NCBI RefSeq assembly: GCF_015220045.1
Contig: NZ_JADBGB010000003.1
Coordinates: 1 to 64,000, forward strand
From: Marivivens aquimaris
GTDB taxonomy: Bacteria > Pseudomonadota > Alphaproteobacteria > Rhodobacterales > Rhodobacteraceae
Direction of reading: 5' to 3'
DNA: 64,000 nucleotides
A program made the translations under genes and the position numbers. The first letter of the stretch is position 1, and each line of letters begins with the position of its first letter. Below are positions 31,977 through 41,645 of this stretch, piece by piece. The notes under the pieces were generated by a model. That model was given only the letters and a program-made list of their open reading frames with translations. It made no database searches and was not told the DNA's origin.

Positions 31977-33773
31977 GTGAACCTCATCCTTGGCGGCTTC
32001 GGCCTGGCATCGCTGATGCTGAGTGTCACGCTTCTGGGGGATGCATTGACCCGCTTCGGGACGACGCATTGGCAGACCCGCGGTGAGATGAAGAGGAACG
32101 GTTTCTTTGCCAAACCCGGTGGCGGCTTCCTTCTGGGCAAGCTCGGCTCCCCGAAGTCCAAGCGCCCGTTCCTTGTCTCAAAAACCTTCCCCCACGCACT
32201 GATTGTGGCGCCTACAGGCCGCGGCAAGGGCGTGGGATTTGTGATCCCGAACCTGCTGACCTACAAGGGCTCGGCCGTGGTGCTCGACGTGAAAGGCGAG
32301 AACTTCCGCGAGACCTCGCGCTTCCGCGCCAGCATGGGGGACAAGGTTTTCCGCTTCGCGCCGACCGACTGGGACCGACCGACACATCGCTACAACCCGC
32401 TGGCGCGCATCGCGGCCATGACCAACCCCGACCGGCAGCAGATGGAGCTGAAGCTCACCGCCAAGCTCTTCCTGCAGACCGACAATGAAAAGCTGAGCGG
32501 GCTTTTGGCCGGGGGTATCGACCTCTTCGTGGCGGCCGGCCTTCTGGCCTTCGAGCGCGGCGTGCCGACCATCGGCGAGATCTATCGCATCACAGCCTCG
32601 GGGGGCGACAAGCAGAAGGAATACCTGAAGCGTTCACAGGAGGTGAAGAACAAGTCGGCCAAACTGATCTTCGAACGTATGGCATCGACCAACAACGACA
32701 CCCTCACTTCCTACCTCTCCCTCCTGATGACATCGGGCCTCGACACTTGGGACAACCGCGCGATCGATGCGGCCACCGCGACATCTGACTTCTCGTTCCG
32801 GGATATCCGGCGGCGGCCGCACGCGATCTACCTCGTGGTCGAATCCGAGATGATCCGCCCACTGGCTCCGTTGATCCGTCTCTTTTTCTCGGACCTGATC
32901 GCCTCGCTGCAGGCGCAGGAACCTGGTGATGACGAGCCTTGGCCGGTGATGATCATGCTCGACGAGTTCGACAGGCTCGGGAAAATGCCGATCGTCGCCG
33001 AGAGCATCAAGACGCTGCGTTCTTTCGGCGGCAACCTCGCCATCGTGACCCAGACGATCCCCGCGCTGGACGAGATCTATGGTGAAAACACCCGCAGGTC
33101 GCTGCAGGGCGGCGCCGGGGTAAAGCTCTACCTCACCCCGTCTGAGCAGAAGACCATCGAGGAATTGAGCCAGGCTGTCGGCAAGACCACCAAGCGTGTG
33201 GTGACCCGCTCCCGTGCTGTCGGGCGCAATCCGTTCGAAGGGCGCAGCGTCTCGGAGCGAACAGAAGATACCCCACTCCTGACAGAGGATGAGGCCCGGC
33301 GCATGGACCTTGACGAGGTCATCCTTGTGATCGACGCGCAGATGCCGATCCGCGCGAGAAGGGTGAAGTATTTCGAGGACCCGGCGCTCAAGGTGCTGCA
33401 CGCGGGCCAGTCGGGGAGTTTCCCGTATCCGGACGAGGACGGTCTTCGGCGGGATCGACAGATGTCCGAGACTCGGGAAACGGTGGAGAGGCTGAAGCAA
33501 GAACTGCAGGAAGTGCGGGCGGCTGCAGGCGCAAATGGTTCTGGGGTAGCGACCTCACCGGCAACGGCGGAGATGCCCGCATCGAATACGCAGAGTTCCA
33601 CGCCTTCGCGGCCAAATCGTGCGCGGGGTCGAGCAGCTCGCGCGGGAGCTAGTGGAGTTGGGCCAGTGCAGTTGTCATTTGATCCGGTGGGGCTGGGGCT
33701 CAAGGAGCCGGATAGGGCCGCGCTGGCGGCGGCAGTTCAAACGACGCGAACGATCATTGAGGCACATGTATGA
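31977..33773 (+). CDS. virD4: VirD4/TraG coupling protein, 3' part separated from its start
   Basis: This holds all of the cytoplasmic ATPase of the type IV coupling protein: APTGRGKGVGFVIPNLL (Walker A, near residue 70), VVLDVKGENF, and VMIMLDEFDRLGKMP (Walker B), plus the second transmembrane helix (VNLILGGFGLASLMLSVTLLG) at its very start. The natural frame begins at 31967 right after the target repeat. GTG 31977 could restart translation, giving about 598 residues without the first membrane helix. A Ser/Pro-rich tail ends at 33773 as ATGA with a following 59-codon frame that runs into the cargo block. Function in transfer is doubtful. Confidence 0.9.
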   Translation: MNLILGGFGLASLMLSVTLLGDALTRFGTTHWQTRGEMKRNGFFAKPGGGFLLGKLGSPKSKRPFLVSKTFPHALIVAPTGRGKGVGFVIPNLLTYKGSAVVLDVKGENFRETSRFRASMGDKVFRFAPTDWDRPTHRYNPLARIAAMTNPDRQQMELKLTAKLFLQTDNEKLSGLLAGGIDLFVAAGLLAFERGVPTIGEIYRITASGGDKQKEYLKRSQEVKNKSAKLIFERMASTNNDTLTSYLSLLMTSGLDTWDNRAIDAATATSDFSFRDIRRRPHAIYLVVESEMIRPLAPLIRLFFSDLIASLQAQEPGDDEPWPVMIMLDEFDRLGKMPIVAESIKTLRSFGGNLAIVTQTIPALDEIYGENTRRSLQGGAGVKLYLTPSEQKTIEELSQAVGKTTKRVVTRSRAVGRNPFEGRSVSERTEDTPLLTEDEARRMDLDEVILVIDAQMPIRARRVKYFEDPALKVLHAGQSGSFPYPDEDGLRRDRQMSETRETVERLKQELQEVRAAAGANGSGVATSPATAEMPASNTQSSTPSRPNRARGRAARAGASGVGPVQLSFDPVGLGLKEPDRAALAAAVQTTRTIIEAHV

Positions 33774-33914
33774 TTGATGGTCGCCGCGTTTCTGAGGTGT
33801 TTTGCTGGCTTCCAGAGACTTGCACACGGATCGCACATCGGCATCATCTATCCGCCCCACGTCGTTGCGAAGTTGGCCCGATCCTCCATCGACAATCCGA
33901 AATTGGTTCTTGCT

Positions 33915-34439
33915 TCACTGCTTCATGTCAATTGCAGTTTGGGCAATGAAAGTAAGGGCTTGGGTGCAGCTTTCCGGGAAGGGATCACCCTTCGGACTCG
34001 CGAAATGCCATTCGGGAACTGGAGACGGGTCAAAGGTATGGGTTGCCGTTTTCTCACGTGCAATCCAGGCGTTGGCCCAGGCAATCTGCATCTGCTCGGC
34101 CAGCAGTTCGGCCCGTTTTACCTGGTCGCGCAGGAACTCCTTGGTCTCATGCGGCATATCGGAGCGTGGCGGTTTCATGGCCCGGCGAATATGGCGCAGG
34201 GGCAGCACCGTCGTTTCGCGCCAGCCTTGCATTTTGCGGCGCAGATCGCCCGCTTGCGTCTCGGAAAGAGACATGCCGAGTTGCGACCATGCGTAAAGCA
34301 CGACCACAAGCTCCACGATGTCGGCATTCAGTTGATCCTGCAGGGTAAGGCACGCCTCGGCCACGCCGGGACGCCTGTAGAAATCCAAAGCAAAAGCCCA
34401 GGCGGGGTTTTCCAGATCGAGGGCGTCCAGCTCATCCAT
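33915..34439 (-). CDS. TIGR02444-like (DUF2390) protein
   Basis: The 174-residue protein opens DLENPAWAFALDFYRRPGVAEACLTLQDQ and continues NADIVELVVVLYAW, then RDQVKRAELLAEQMQIAW, matching the TIGR02444 family of unknown function. It is mostly helical and soluble. Its ATG lies one base after the ubiX stop, making it the last gene of the gntR-ubiD-ubiX operon. That placement next to prenyl-FMN decarboxylase genes is unusual to my knowledge; the family is usually seen elsewhere in proteobacterial genomes. Confidence 0.75.
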   Translation of the reverse strand: MDELDALDLENPAWAFALDFYRRPGVAEACLTLQDQLNADIVELVVVLYAWSQLGMSLSETQAGDLRRKMQGWRETTVLPLRHIRRAMKPPRSDMPHETKEFLRDQVKRAELLAEQMQIAWANAWIAREKTATHTFDPSPVPEWHFASPKGDPFPESCTQALTFIAQTAIDMKQ

Positions 34440-34440
34440 T

Positions 34441-35052
34441 TCAGCCGCCCGACTGGTCTTGCATCTCGGTCTTGAGACCTTGCCAGCGGTTCATCCCGCC
34501 CATGTCGATGCCAAAGAGGTCGAGCGCGCGCCCGACGCTGTAATCCACCATTTCCTCCAGCGATGCGGGCTTGGTGTAGAAGGCAGGCACCGGCGGCATG
34601 ATGATCGCCCCCATTTCGGTGATCGCGGTCATGGTGCGCAAATGCCCCAGATGCAGAGGCGTTTCGCGCAGCATCAGCACCAGGCGGCGGCGTTCCTTGA
34701 GCACGACATCGGCGGCGCGGCTGATCAGGGTGTCGGTGGTCCCGGCGGCAATCTCGGACATCGTGCGCACCGAACAGGGCGCAATCAGCATGCCGAGCGT
34801 CTGGAACGACCCGCTGGAGATCGTGGCCCCGATGTCGCGGGTGTTATGGACGACGCTTGCCCTCGCCTCCAGTTCGGCGGGGCGCATGTCCAGCTCCTGC
34901 GCCAGGGTCAGATGCGCGGACTTCGTCACCACCAGATGCGTTTCCACGCCGAGACGGCCCAGATGCTCGAGCGCGCGGACGCCATAGATTGCGCCCGAGG
35001 CCCCGCTGATCCCGATGATGATGCGCGGCGGATGATCGCTCACGGGTTTCAT
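34441..35052 (-). CDS. ubiX: UbiX-family flavin prenyltransferase
   Basis: This 203-residue enzyme shows RIIIGISGASGAIYGVRALEHL at the N-terminus, APCSVRTMSEIAAGTTDTLISRAADVVLKERR in the centre and a PPVPAFYTKP segment, all UbiX hallmarks. It prenylates reduced FMN with dimethylallyl phosphate to make the cofactor used by UbiD enzymes. The start overlaps the ubiD stop (ATGA), so cofactor maturation and decarboxylase are produced together. Presence of a dedicated UbiX suggests the pathway was moved as a complete unit. Confidence 0.94.
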   Translation of the reverse strand: MKPVSDHPPRIIIGISGASGAIYGVRALEHLGRLGVETHLVVTKSAHLTLAQELDMRPAELEARASVVHNTRDIGATISSGSFQTLGMLIAPCSVRTMSEIAAGTTDTLISRAADVVLKERRRLVLMLRETPLHLGHLRTMTAITEMGAIIMPPVPAFYTKPASLEEMVDYSVGRALDLFGIDMGGMNRWQGLKTEMQDQSGG

Positions 35053-36368
35053 TTGGTATCGAACCAGTCTGCCAGATCAATATCCTTGGCCATGCGGATG
35101 GTCTTGCGCAGGAATTCATCCTCGCGGCCCCAGGGCTTGGTGGCATCGACCAAAAGGCGGCCCCAATGGTCCTTGTCCTCATCGCGGTAGAAGGAGGGCG
35201 TTTCGGGGATGATCATCATGTCCTTGTCCGGGCGGCAGCGGGTCAACGTGGCCCACATCACATCATCCATATCATAGATGTCCACATCGGCATCGACGAC
35301 CGTGATGACCTTGGCCCAGATCGGCTCCGCGCCGATAGTGGCCAGCATGACCTGGCGCGCATGACCTTCGAATTGCGGATCAATCTGGACGATCGCGTGG
35401 TTGACGAAGGGCTGGCAGGTGACGTTCAGAATCCCTGGCAAGGCGGCGCTGAGGCGCTGGAAGATATTGGCGGAAACCGACAATTCCAGCGTCAGCACCT
35501 CCTCCTCGGAGCCGCACAGGATGCTGTGGAAGAGCGCATCGGGGCGCACATTGACGCCCAGAACCTCGAACACGGCATTGGGGCCTTCAGGAACGTAATA
35601 GCCCATGAATTCCCCGAACGGCCCTTCGGGCCGGCGTTCATTGGGCAGGAAGCGGCCTTCGATGACGATCTCGGTCTCGGCGGGCACTTCCAGGTCGATA
35701 TGCTTGCATTTGCGCATCGGCATCGGCTCACCCTTGAGGCGGGCGGCGACCTCCAGTTCATCGGCGTCATAGGCCAAGGGCGCGGCTGCGGTCAGGAAGG
35801 AGGTGGCCGGCGCGCCGATCAGCATCGCGGCCTCCAGGTATTCGCCCTTTGCCTCGGCCTTCTCGTGGTAGATCGTCAGATGGTGGCGCGGGGCCAGACG
35901 GCAGCGCAATTCCTCATCATTGATATACATGCTGCGGTGATAGGACAGGTTGCCGACACCGGTATCGGGGTCATTGGCGATAAACATGGCCGAGGTAAAA
36001 TACGCCCCGCCATCGCGGTCCGAATACGTGATCAGCGGCAGGTCCGACATCTTCACGTCGATCCGCTCCTCCTCTTCCGCCTTGACGAAAGGCGCATCGA
36101 CGCCCTGCCCCAGATTGGCCAGATTGCTCCACTGTCGGCAAAAGTCATCCGCGTCGATGCCGATCACCTCGGCCAGACGTTCGCGCGAGCCGTAGACGTT
36201 GGTGACAACCGGGAATTTCGTGCCTTTCACATTGGTGAACAGGATCGGCTTGCCCCATTTTTTCATGGCGACATGCGTGACGGCGGCCAATTCATGGAAC
36301 GGGTCAACTTCCTTGTCGACAACCATCAGGTCACCGCGGGCGCGCAGGCGTTCGACAAATTCTCTCAT
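35049..36368 (-). CDS. ubiD: UbiD-family prenyl-FMN-dependent decarboxylase
   Basis: The 439-residue protein has the UbiD fold: MREFVERLRARGDLMVVD start, LPLITYSDRDGGAYFTSAMF, LSYHRSMYINDEE, and the catalytic segment RRPEGPFGEFMGYY with the two Glu residues of the Arg-Glu-Glu triad. It reversibly decarboxylates an aromatic, heteroaromatic or alpha,beta-unsaturated acid. The neighbours (aldehyde dehydrogenase, amino-acid-type transporter, FAD oxidoreductase, HutC-like regulator) suggest catabolism of an imported nitrogenous aromatic or heterocyclic acid rather than ubiquinone synthesis. The substrate is not determinable here. Confidence 0.93.
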   Translation of the reverse strand: MREFVERLRARGDLMVVDKEVDPFHELAAVTHVAMKKWGKPILFTNVKGTKFPVVTNVYGSRERLAEVIGIDADDFCRQWSNLANLGQGVDAPFVKAEEEERIDVKMSDLPLITYSDRDGGAYFTSAMFIANDPDTGVGNLSYHRSMYINDEELRCRLAPRHHLTIYHEKAEAKGEYLEAAMLIGAPATSFLTAAAPLAYDADELEVAARLKGEPMPMRKCKHIDLEVPAETEIVIEGRFLPNERRPEGPFGEFMGYYVPEGPNAVFEVLGVNVRPDALFHSILCGSEEEVLTLELSVSANIFQRLSAALPGILNVTCQPFVNHAIVQIDPQFEGHARQVMLATIGAEPIWAKVITVVDADVDIYDMDDVMWATLTRCRPDKDMMIIPETPSFYRDEDKDHWGRLLVDATKPWGREDEFLRKTIRMAKDIDLADWFDTK

Positions 36369-36370
36369 GG

Positions 36371-37135
36371 CTATCTCCTTGACGGGTTCGACCTGCGCGA
36401 CGGGGGCGTCATCACAGATGCATTGCTTGTGGCTTCATGGGCACTGGAGAGGCGATAACGGTCCCCAGGATATAGAAATCGGCTCCGGGTCACCGGTGTG
36501 TCGCCCTGCCAGGTCTGGCGGTTGATCAGCAGGCAGGGATGCGCGGCGTCGATCTGCAACAGGTGCTGCGCCTCGTCATCGGGACGAACGGCGCGGATCG
36601 TGTTGTCGACAAAGGTGACCTTGGTTTCGCGCAAGAGATAGGCATGGGTCGTGATGCGGGTGAAATCCTGCGCGATGTAGTCAGGGGCCAGTCCGGCATT
36701 GATGAACCGATCCTCGATCTGGATCGGGGTGCGGTCCTCCATATGCAGGATGCGCGAATAATAGACCGTGCCGCCACCAACCGGCAGCAGATTGCTGCGC
36801 GGATCGTCGGGCTCCAGCGCGCAGAGGGTGACGATCTCGCTGGTATGCACGCCGCCGTTGTTCTCGATCTCTTCCGAGACATCCTCGATCCCGAACACGG
36901 CACATTGCATCCGGGGGCCGACCACGAACGTGCCGCGCCCGCGCACGCGGACCAGCACGCCCTCCGATTGAAGCTCGCGCAGGGCGCGGCGAACGGTTAG
37001 ATGCGAGACGTTGAATTCCTCGGACAGCGCCTCTTCGCTTGGAACCTTGAAATCGGCATGCCAGTCGCGGCTTTCGATTCGGTCCTCGATGGCGGATTTG
37101 ACCTGGCTGTAAAGCGGCTTTGATTCTGTGCTCAC
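36371..37135 (-). CDS. GntR-family (HutC-type) regulator
   Basis: The N-terminal winged helix (LYSQVKSAIEDRIESRDW, then VPSEEALSEEFNVSHLTVRRALRELQSEG) is followed by a UTRA ligand-binding domain (YYSRILHMEDRTPIQIEDRFIN, then SRFLYPGDRYRL). This is the HutC subfamily, whose members respond to pathway intermediates such as urocanate. At 254 residues it is full length. It is the first gene of the ubiD operon and faces the dehydrogenase/transport operon across 233 bp that contain a repeated motif. It probably represses both directions. Confidence 0.92.
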   Translation of the reverse strand: MSTESKPLYSQVKSAIEDRIESRDWHADFKVPSEEALSEEFNVSHLTVRRALRELQSEGVLVRVRGRGTFVVGPRMQCAVFGIEDVSEEIENNGGVHTSEIVTLCALEPDDPRSNLLPVGGGTVYYSRILHMEDRTPIQIEDRFINAGLAPDYIAQDFTRITTHAYLLRETKVTFVDNTIRAVRPDDEAQHLLQIDAAHPCLLINRQTWQGDTPVTRSRFLYPGDRYRLSSAHEATSNASVMTPPSRRSNPSRR

Positions 37136-37152
37136 TGTTTGGCCCCTATAAT

Positions 37153-37272
37153 AATATCATTAGCAGACTGATGCTTCAGCAAAAATTCCATGTCCACGCG
37201 AAGAAACTGTAGCCTCTTACAGGTTAGCACCCAAAAAACGTCGTTGACAAGTCGTACAACAATATCATTAGC
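37153..37272. promoter_or_regulatory. Two direct repeats, probable GntR operators
   Basis: AATATCATTAGC occurs at 37153-37164 and again at 37261-37272, in the A+T-rich gap between gntR and the aldehyde dehydrogenase gene. One copy lies 18 bp from the gntR start, the other 97 bp before the dehydrogenase start. Identical 12-mers this placed are good candidates for the regulator's binding sites. Confidence 0.5.
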
Positions 37273-37368
37273 TATCGAAAGAGATGTCAATAAGTCGATT
37301 GATTGATCGCAACACACCGGAAACCGGCATCAAGCCGTGGGATCCGGGCCAAGTTTGAAAGGTAGAAG

Positions 37369-38862
37369 ATGACCGAAGCCGGAGGCCTTACAAAGCTTCA
37401 GATGTATATTGGCGGCGAGTGGGTCGCACCTTCGGGAGGTGACTATATCGAAACGGTCAACCCGTTCACCGCTGAGCCCTGGGCCCTGGTGCCGCGCGGC
37501 AATGCCGAAGATGCGGACCGCGCGATCCTGGCCGCGGATGAGGCGTTTCGCAACGGCCCTTGGGGGCGGATGCACGCATCGGACCGGGGCGCGATCATCC
37601 ACCGGCTTGGCACCTTGATAGAAAAACACGCCGACGAACTGGCCGAGATCGAGGTGCGCGACAATGGCCGCCTACTGGCCGAGATGCGCCACCAGATCGC
37701 CTATGTCGCGAAGTGGTATTACTATTACGCCGGGCTGGCCGACAAGATCGAGGGCACTGTCCATCCCTGCGACAAGCCCGCGCTGAGCTATTCCCGGCAT
37801 GAACCCCTTGGCGTCTGCGTTGGCATCGTGCCCTGGAACGCGCCTTTGCTGCTGTTTTCGCTCAAGGCAGCGCCCGCGCTGGCAGCGGGAAACACGATTG
37901 TCATGAAACCGGCCGAAACCACCTCTGCCACCGCGCTCAAGCTGATGGAACTGGTCGAGGAGGCCGGGTTCCCGCCCGGCGTCGTCAATGTCGTGACCGG
38001 CTATGGCAAGGAGGTGGGCGAGCCGCTGGCCACCCATCCCAAGACCCGGCATATCGGCTTTACCGGCTCCACCGCGACCGGCGCGCATCTGGGCATGCTT
38101 GCGGCGCGCGATGTCAAGCGGGTCAGCCTGGAACTGGGCGGCAAATCCCCCAATATCGTCTTTGCCGATGCGGATCTGGACAATGCCGTGCGCGGCGTCG
38201 TGGGTGGCATTTTCGGGGCTACCGGCCAGACCTGCATCGCAGGCTCGCGCCTGTTGGTGCAGCGCCAGGTGCATGACGAATTTGTCGAAAAGCTGGCCGC
38301 GTTCACCAGGGCCGCGCGCGTCGGCGACCCCTGCCACCCCAAGACTCAGATCGGCCCGATGGCCAACCAGATGCAATATCAGCGGGTGCTGGATTATATC
38401 GAGGTTGCCAAGGGCGAAGGGGCCAAGCTTGCCCTGGGCGGCAAGCATCCCGAGCTTGAGGAATGCGCCAGCGGCTTTTTCATTGAACCCACCATCTTCA
38501 CCGGCGTCACCAATGATATGCGGATCGCCCGCGAAGAGGTGTTCGGGCCGGTCCTGTCAACGATCGCCTTCGATGACGCCGAAGAGGCCATCGCCATCGC
38601 CAATGACAGCGAGTTTGGCCTGGCTGCCGGGGTCTGGACCTCGGATATGCGCCTGGCGCTGAAGATGTCGGAGCAGCTGGAGGCGGGAAGCGTCTGGATC
38701 AACACCTACCGCGACATTTCCTACACCACCCCCTTTGGCGGCTACAAGAAAAGCGGCCTTGGCCGGGAAAACGGCGTCGAGGGTATCCGCGAATATCTGC
38801 AGACCAAGGCGGTCTGGATCTCGACCGCCGAGGAGATCGCCAACCCGTTCGTTATCGGGTGA
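37369..38862 (+). CDS. NAD(P)-dependent aldehyde dehydrogenase
   Basis: This 497-residue enzyme has all ALDH landmarks: GIVPWNAPLLLFSLKAAPALAAGNT, FTGSTATG (cofactor loop), ELGGKSPNIVFADADLD (general-base Glu), GQTCIAGSRLLV (catalytic Cys) and EEVFGPVLSTIAFDD. It oxidises an aldehyde to the acid. It heads the rightward operon of the cargo block, divergent from gntR. An aldehyde step fits with the FAD oxidoreductase at the operon's end, which would release aldehydes from amines or amino acids. The specific substrate is unknown. Confidence 0.94.
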   Translation: MTEAGGLTKLQMYIGGEWVAPSGGDYIETVNPFTAEPWALVPRGNAEDADRAILAADEAFRNGPWGRMHASDRGAIIHRLGTLIEKHADELAEIEVRDNGRLLAEMRHQIAYVAKWYYYYAGLADKIEGTVHPCDKPALSYSRHEPLGVCVGIVPWNAPLLLFSLKAAPALAAGNTIVMKPAETTSATALKLMELVEEAGFPPGVVNVVTGYGKEVGEPLATHPKTRHIGFTGSTATGAHLGMLAARDVKRVSLELGGKSPNIVFADADLDNAVRGVVGGIFGATGQTCIAGSRLLVQRQVHDEFVEKLAAFTRAARVGDPCHPKTQIGPMANQMQYQRVLDYIEVAKGEGAKLALGGKHPELEECASGFFIEPTIFTGVTNDMRIAREEVFGPVLSTIAFDDAEEAIAIANDSEFGLAAGVWTSDMRLALKMSEQLEAGSVWINTYRDISYTTPFGGYKKSGLGRENGVEGIREYLQTKAVWISTAEEIANPFVIG

Positions 38863-38971
38863 ACCACGGGCGGGGCGGCGCATGCTGCGCGCCGCTCCGC
38901 GAGACCGACTTTATCGGCCCGATTCAGTCGAGAACCAAAGGGCCAGAAAGACCACCAAGGAGGAGAGAGAA

Positions 38972-39859
38972 ATGACATTTATCAACCAAAAGACGCTCCG
39001 CGCCTGCCTGAGCGGAACATCGGCCCTTGCACTGGGCCTGATGATCGGTGCCGGATCTGCCACAGCCGACGGTGCCGCGGATCTCTTGCCGCAGGAATAT
39101 CGGGATGCGGGCGTTATCCAGCTTGTGACCGACGCAAACTACCCGCCCTTCCAATATATCGACGAAAACGGCGAGATGGTCGGCTTCGAAGTCGATCTCT
39201 GGGATGCGATTGCAGAGCGTCTGGGCGTGGAGATGGAAGTCACCTCGGTGGCCTTCGATTCAATGATCCCCGGCGTGCAATCGGGCCGGTGGGATATTGC
39301 GATGGAAGGTATCACGGATAACCCCGTGCGCCGCGAGGTCGTGAGCTTCGTCAATTACGGCTACACCACCTCCTCCGCCTATGTGCTGGAGGAAAATGGC
39401 GAGGGGATCGAGGATCACCTTGACCTGTGCGGCATGAATGGCGCGGCGCAAAGCGGCACCGAATGGGTCGACATGATTGCTGAAACGCTGTCGGATGCCT
39501 GCGTGGCCGATGGCCAGGAACCGATGTCCGTGTCCGAATACGGCACCGGCAATGACGTGCTGCTGTCGCTCTATTCCGGGCGCACCGATTTCGTCCTGAC
39601 CTCGGCGGCCTCGGCGCGTGAGATCATGAACAACGCGCCGCGCCCGGTCAGCGTTGTCGCCGTCGACATCCTGCCGCGCCAGCCCAGTGGCATTGCATTC
39701 CGTCCCGAGGAAATGGACCTGGGCGAAGCGATCCTGGAGGCCCTGCGCGAGATCATGGCCGATGGCACCTATGAGGCGATTTATACCGAATGGGACGTGA
39801 CCCCGATGATGATGACGCATGAACCCGGCATCAACTCGGAGACCATTCCCGCGAACTGA
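38972..39859 (+). CDS. ABC transporter substrate-binding protein, polar amino-acid family
   Basis: The 295-residue precursor has a signal peptide (ACLSGTSALALGLMIGAGSATA) and the family-3 solute-binding fold: VIQLVTDANYPPFQYIDENGEMVGFEVDLWDAIAERLG, then DIAMEGITDNPVRREVVSF. These periplasmic proteins bind amino acids, opines or related charged amines. AAGGAGGAG precedes ATG 38972. It is followed by one permease and one ATPase, a complete importer. The Cys pair in LDLCGMNGAA...SDACVAD may form a disulfide. Confidence 0.92.
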   Translation: MTFINQKTLRACLSGTSALALGLMIGAGSATADGAADLLPQEYRDAGVIQLVTDANYPPFQYIDENGEMVGFEVDLWDAIAERLGVEMEVTSVAFDSMIPGVQSGRWDIAMEGITDNPVRREVVSFVNYGYTTSSAYVLEENGEGIEDHLDLCGMNGAAQSGTEWVDMIAETLSDACVADGQEPMSVSEYGTGNDVLLSLYSGRTDFVLTSAASAREIMNNAPRPVSVVAVDILPRQPSGIAFRPEEMDLGEAILEALREIMADGTYEAIYTEWDVTPMMMTHEPGINSETIPAN

Positions 39860-39923
39860 ACGATAACGGGGTTCGGCAGGGATGCCTGCTGGACCTAGCC
39901 CTGCGGTTTGCCACGGAGCGATC

Positions 39924-40844
39924 ATGGACCTGCCGTCACCCATCCCTGACCCTGCCAAAGGCGGCAATGTCGGCGAAACGCCACTGCTGACCTATGTTCC
40001 GATCCGCGGCTATGGCCGCAAGGCCGCTGCCGCCGTGTTGCTGATCATCCTGGCGTCCTTCCTGATCTCGATTGCCGATAACGACAATTTCGGCTGGCCT
40101 GTCGTCGGCCAGTATCTCTTTGACGACCGCATCATATCGGGGCTCGTCCTGACCTCCTGGCTGACGGTGGTCACGATGGTGATCGGTATTGTCCTGGGGA
40201 CCATCCTGGCGATCATGGCAATGTCATCCAACAGAGTCATCTCCGTCGTCGCCAATACCTATCTGTGGTTCTTTCGCGGCACGCCGGTGCTGGTGCAGCT
40301 GATTTTCTGGTACAACCTGGCGGCGCTGTTTCCGGATCTGTCGATCGGCATTCCCTTTACCTCGCTGTGGTATTCGGTCGACACCAACACCGTAATCACC
40401 CCCGTCATGGCTGCCATCCTCGGCCTAGGGCTGAACGAAGGGGCCTATATGTCCGAGATCATCCGCAGCGGGCTGATGTCGGTCGATTCCGGTCAGCGCC
40501 AGGCGGCGAAATCACTTGGCATGACCAATGGTAAGGCGCTGTGGCGGATCGTGATCCCTCAGGCCATGCCGATCATCATCCCGCCGACCGGGAACCAGAC
40601 CATCGGGATGCTCAAGACGTCCTCGCTGGTCAGCGTCATCGCGCTGTCCGACCTGCTCTATTCGGCGCAGACCATCTATTCGCGCAATTTCCAGACCATC
40701 CCGCTGCTGATCGTGGCCTGTATCTGGTATCTCACCGCGACGTCGATCCTGACCGCGATCCAGTCCCGGATCGAACGCCATTACGGGCGCTCCTTGCTGC
40801 AAGCCGACGCGCCCATCCGCTGGCGGCTGTTTCGCTCATCCTAG
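39924..40844 (+). CDS. ABC transporter permease, polar amino-acid type
   Basis: The 306-residue membrane protein has an N-terminal helix (AAAAVLLIILASFLISI) and then the His/Glu/Gln/Arg/opine permease core: LTSWLTVVTMVIGIVLGTILAIMAMS, FRGTPVLVQLIFWYN, and the EAA-type loop NEGAYMSEIIRSGLMSVDSGQRQAAKSLGM that contacts the ATPase. GGAG precedes ATG 39924. Only one permease gene is present, so it probably works as a homodimer. It is in an operon with the binding protein and ATPase. Confidence 0.92.
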   Translation: MDLPSPIPDPAKGGNVGETPLLTYVPIRGYGRKAAAAVLLIILASFLISIADNDNFGWPVVGQYLFDDRIISGLVLTSWLTVVTMVIGIVLGTILAIMAMSSNRVISVVANTYLWFFRGTPVLVQLIFWYNLAALFPDLSIGIPFTSLWYSVDTNTVITPVMAAILGLGLNEGAYMSEIIRSGLMSVDSGQRQAAKSLGMTNGKALWRIVIPQAMPIIIPPTGNQTIGMLKTSSLVSVIALSDLLYSAQTIYSRNFQTIPLLIVACIWYLTATSILTAIQSRIERHYGRSLLQADAPIRWRLFRSS

Positions 40845-40856
40845 GGGAGTCCTGTC

Positions 40857-41621
40857 ATGTCAGAAGCGATGGTCGTGTTTGACCGAGTATCCAAGAGCTA
40901 CGGCGCACTGGAGGTCCTCAAGGAGATCAATCTAGAGGTCGCCCCCGGCGAGGTGCTCAGCCTGATCGGCCCGTCCGGTTCGGGCAAATCCACGCTGCTG
41001 CGCTGCGTCAACCACCTGGAGCGCATCGATGGCGGCAGCATTACCGTGGATGGAGAGCTGATCGGCTATCGGCAGGTCGGCAATCTGGCCTATGAGCTGC
41101 CCGAGAAACTGATCGCCAAGCAACGCGCCCAAATTGCGATGGTGTTTCAGAATTTCAATCTCTTCGGCCACATGACGGTTCTACAAAACGTCATCGAGGC
41201 CCCGATTCAGGTTCTCGGCGTGCCCAAGGAACATGCAATCGATCTTGCCAAGGGTATCATTGAACAGGTCGGGTTGGGGGACAAGCTGGATACCTATCCG
41301 CGCATGTTGTCCGGCGGCCAGCAGCAGCGCGTCGCCATTGCGCGGGCGCTGGCGATGAAGCCCAAGCTGATCCTGTTTGATGAACCCACCAGCGCACTTG
41401 ACCCCGAACTGGTCGGCGAAGTCCTGGACGTGATGCGCGCCCTTGCCGAAGACGGCATGACGATGATGGTCGTCACCCATGAAATGGCCTTTGCCCGCGA
41501 CGTCTGCCACCGCGTTGCATTCATGGATGGGGGAAAGATCGTGGAATGCGGCCCGCCCGGCGAGGTGCTGGTCAACCCGCGCCACCAGCGGACCCGCACC
41601 TTTCTGTCCAAGGTCAACTAG
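40857..41621 (+). CDS. ABC transporter ATP-binding protein, polar amino-acid type
   Basis: This 254-residue ATPase carries Walker [10 protein letters not shown] near residue 38, the Q-loop VFQNFNLF, the ABC signature [15 protein letters not shown], Walker [13 protein letters not shown] and the switch His in VVTHEMAFA. It is the GlnQ/HisP type. GGGGAG precedes ATG 40857, 12 bp after the permease stop. With the preceding two genes it forms a complete importer for a small charged or zwitterionic compound, presumably the substrate of the surrounding catabolic genes. Confidence 0.95.
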   Translation: MSEAMVVFDRVSKSYGALEVLKEINLEVAPGEVLSLIGPSGSGKSTLLRCVNHLERIDGGSITVDGELIGYRQVGNLAYELPEKLIAKQRAQIAMVFQNFNLFGHMTVLQNVIEAPIQVLGVPKEHAIDLAKGIIEQVGLGDKLDTYPRMLSGGQQQRVAIARALAMKPKLILFDEPTSALDPELVGEVLDVMRALAEDGMTMMVVTHEMAFARDVCHRVAFMDGGKIVECGPPGEVLVNPRHQRTRTFLSKVN

Positions 41622-41645
41622 GGCCGTAGTGATGCCAGGTGCTTC

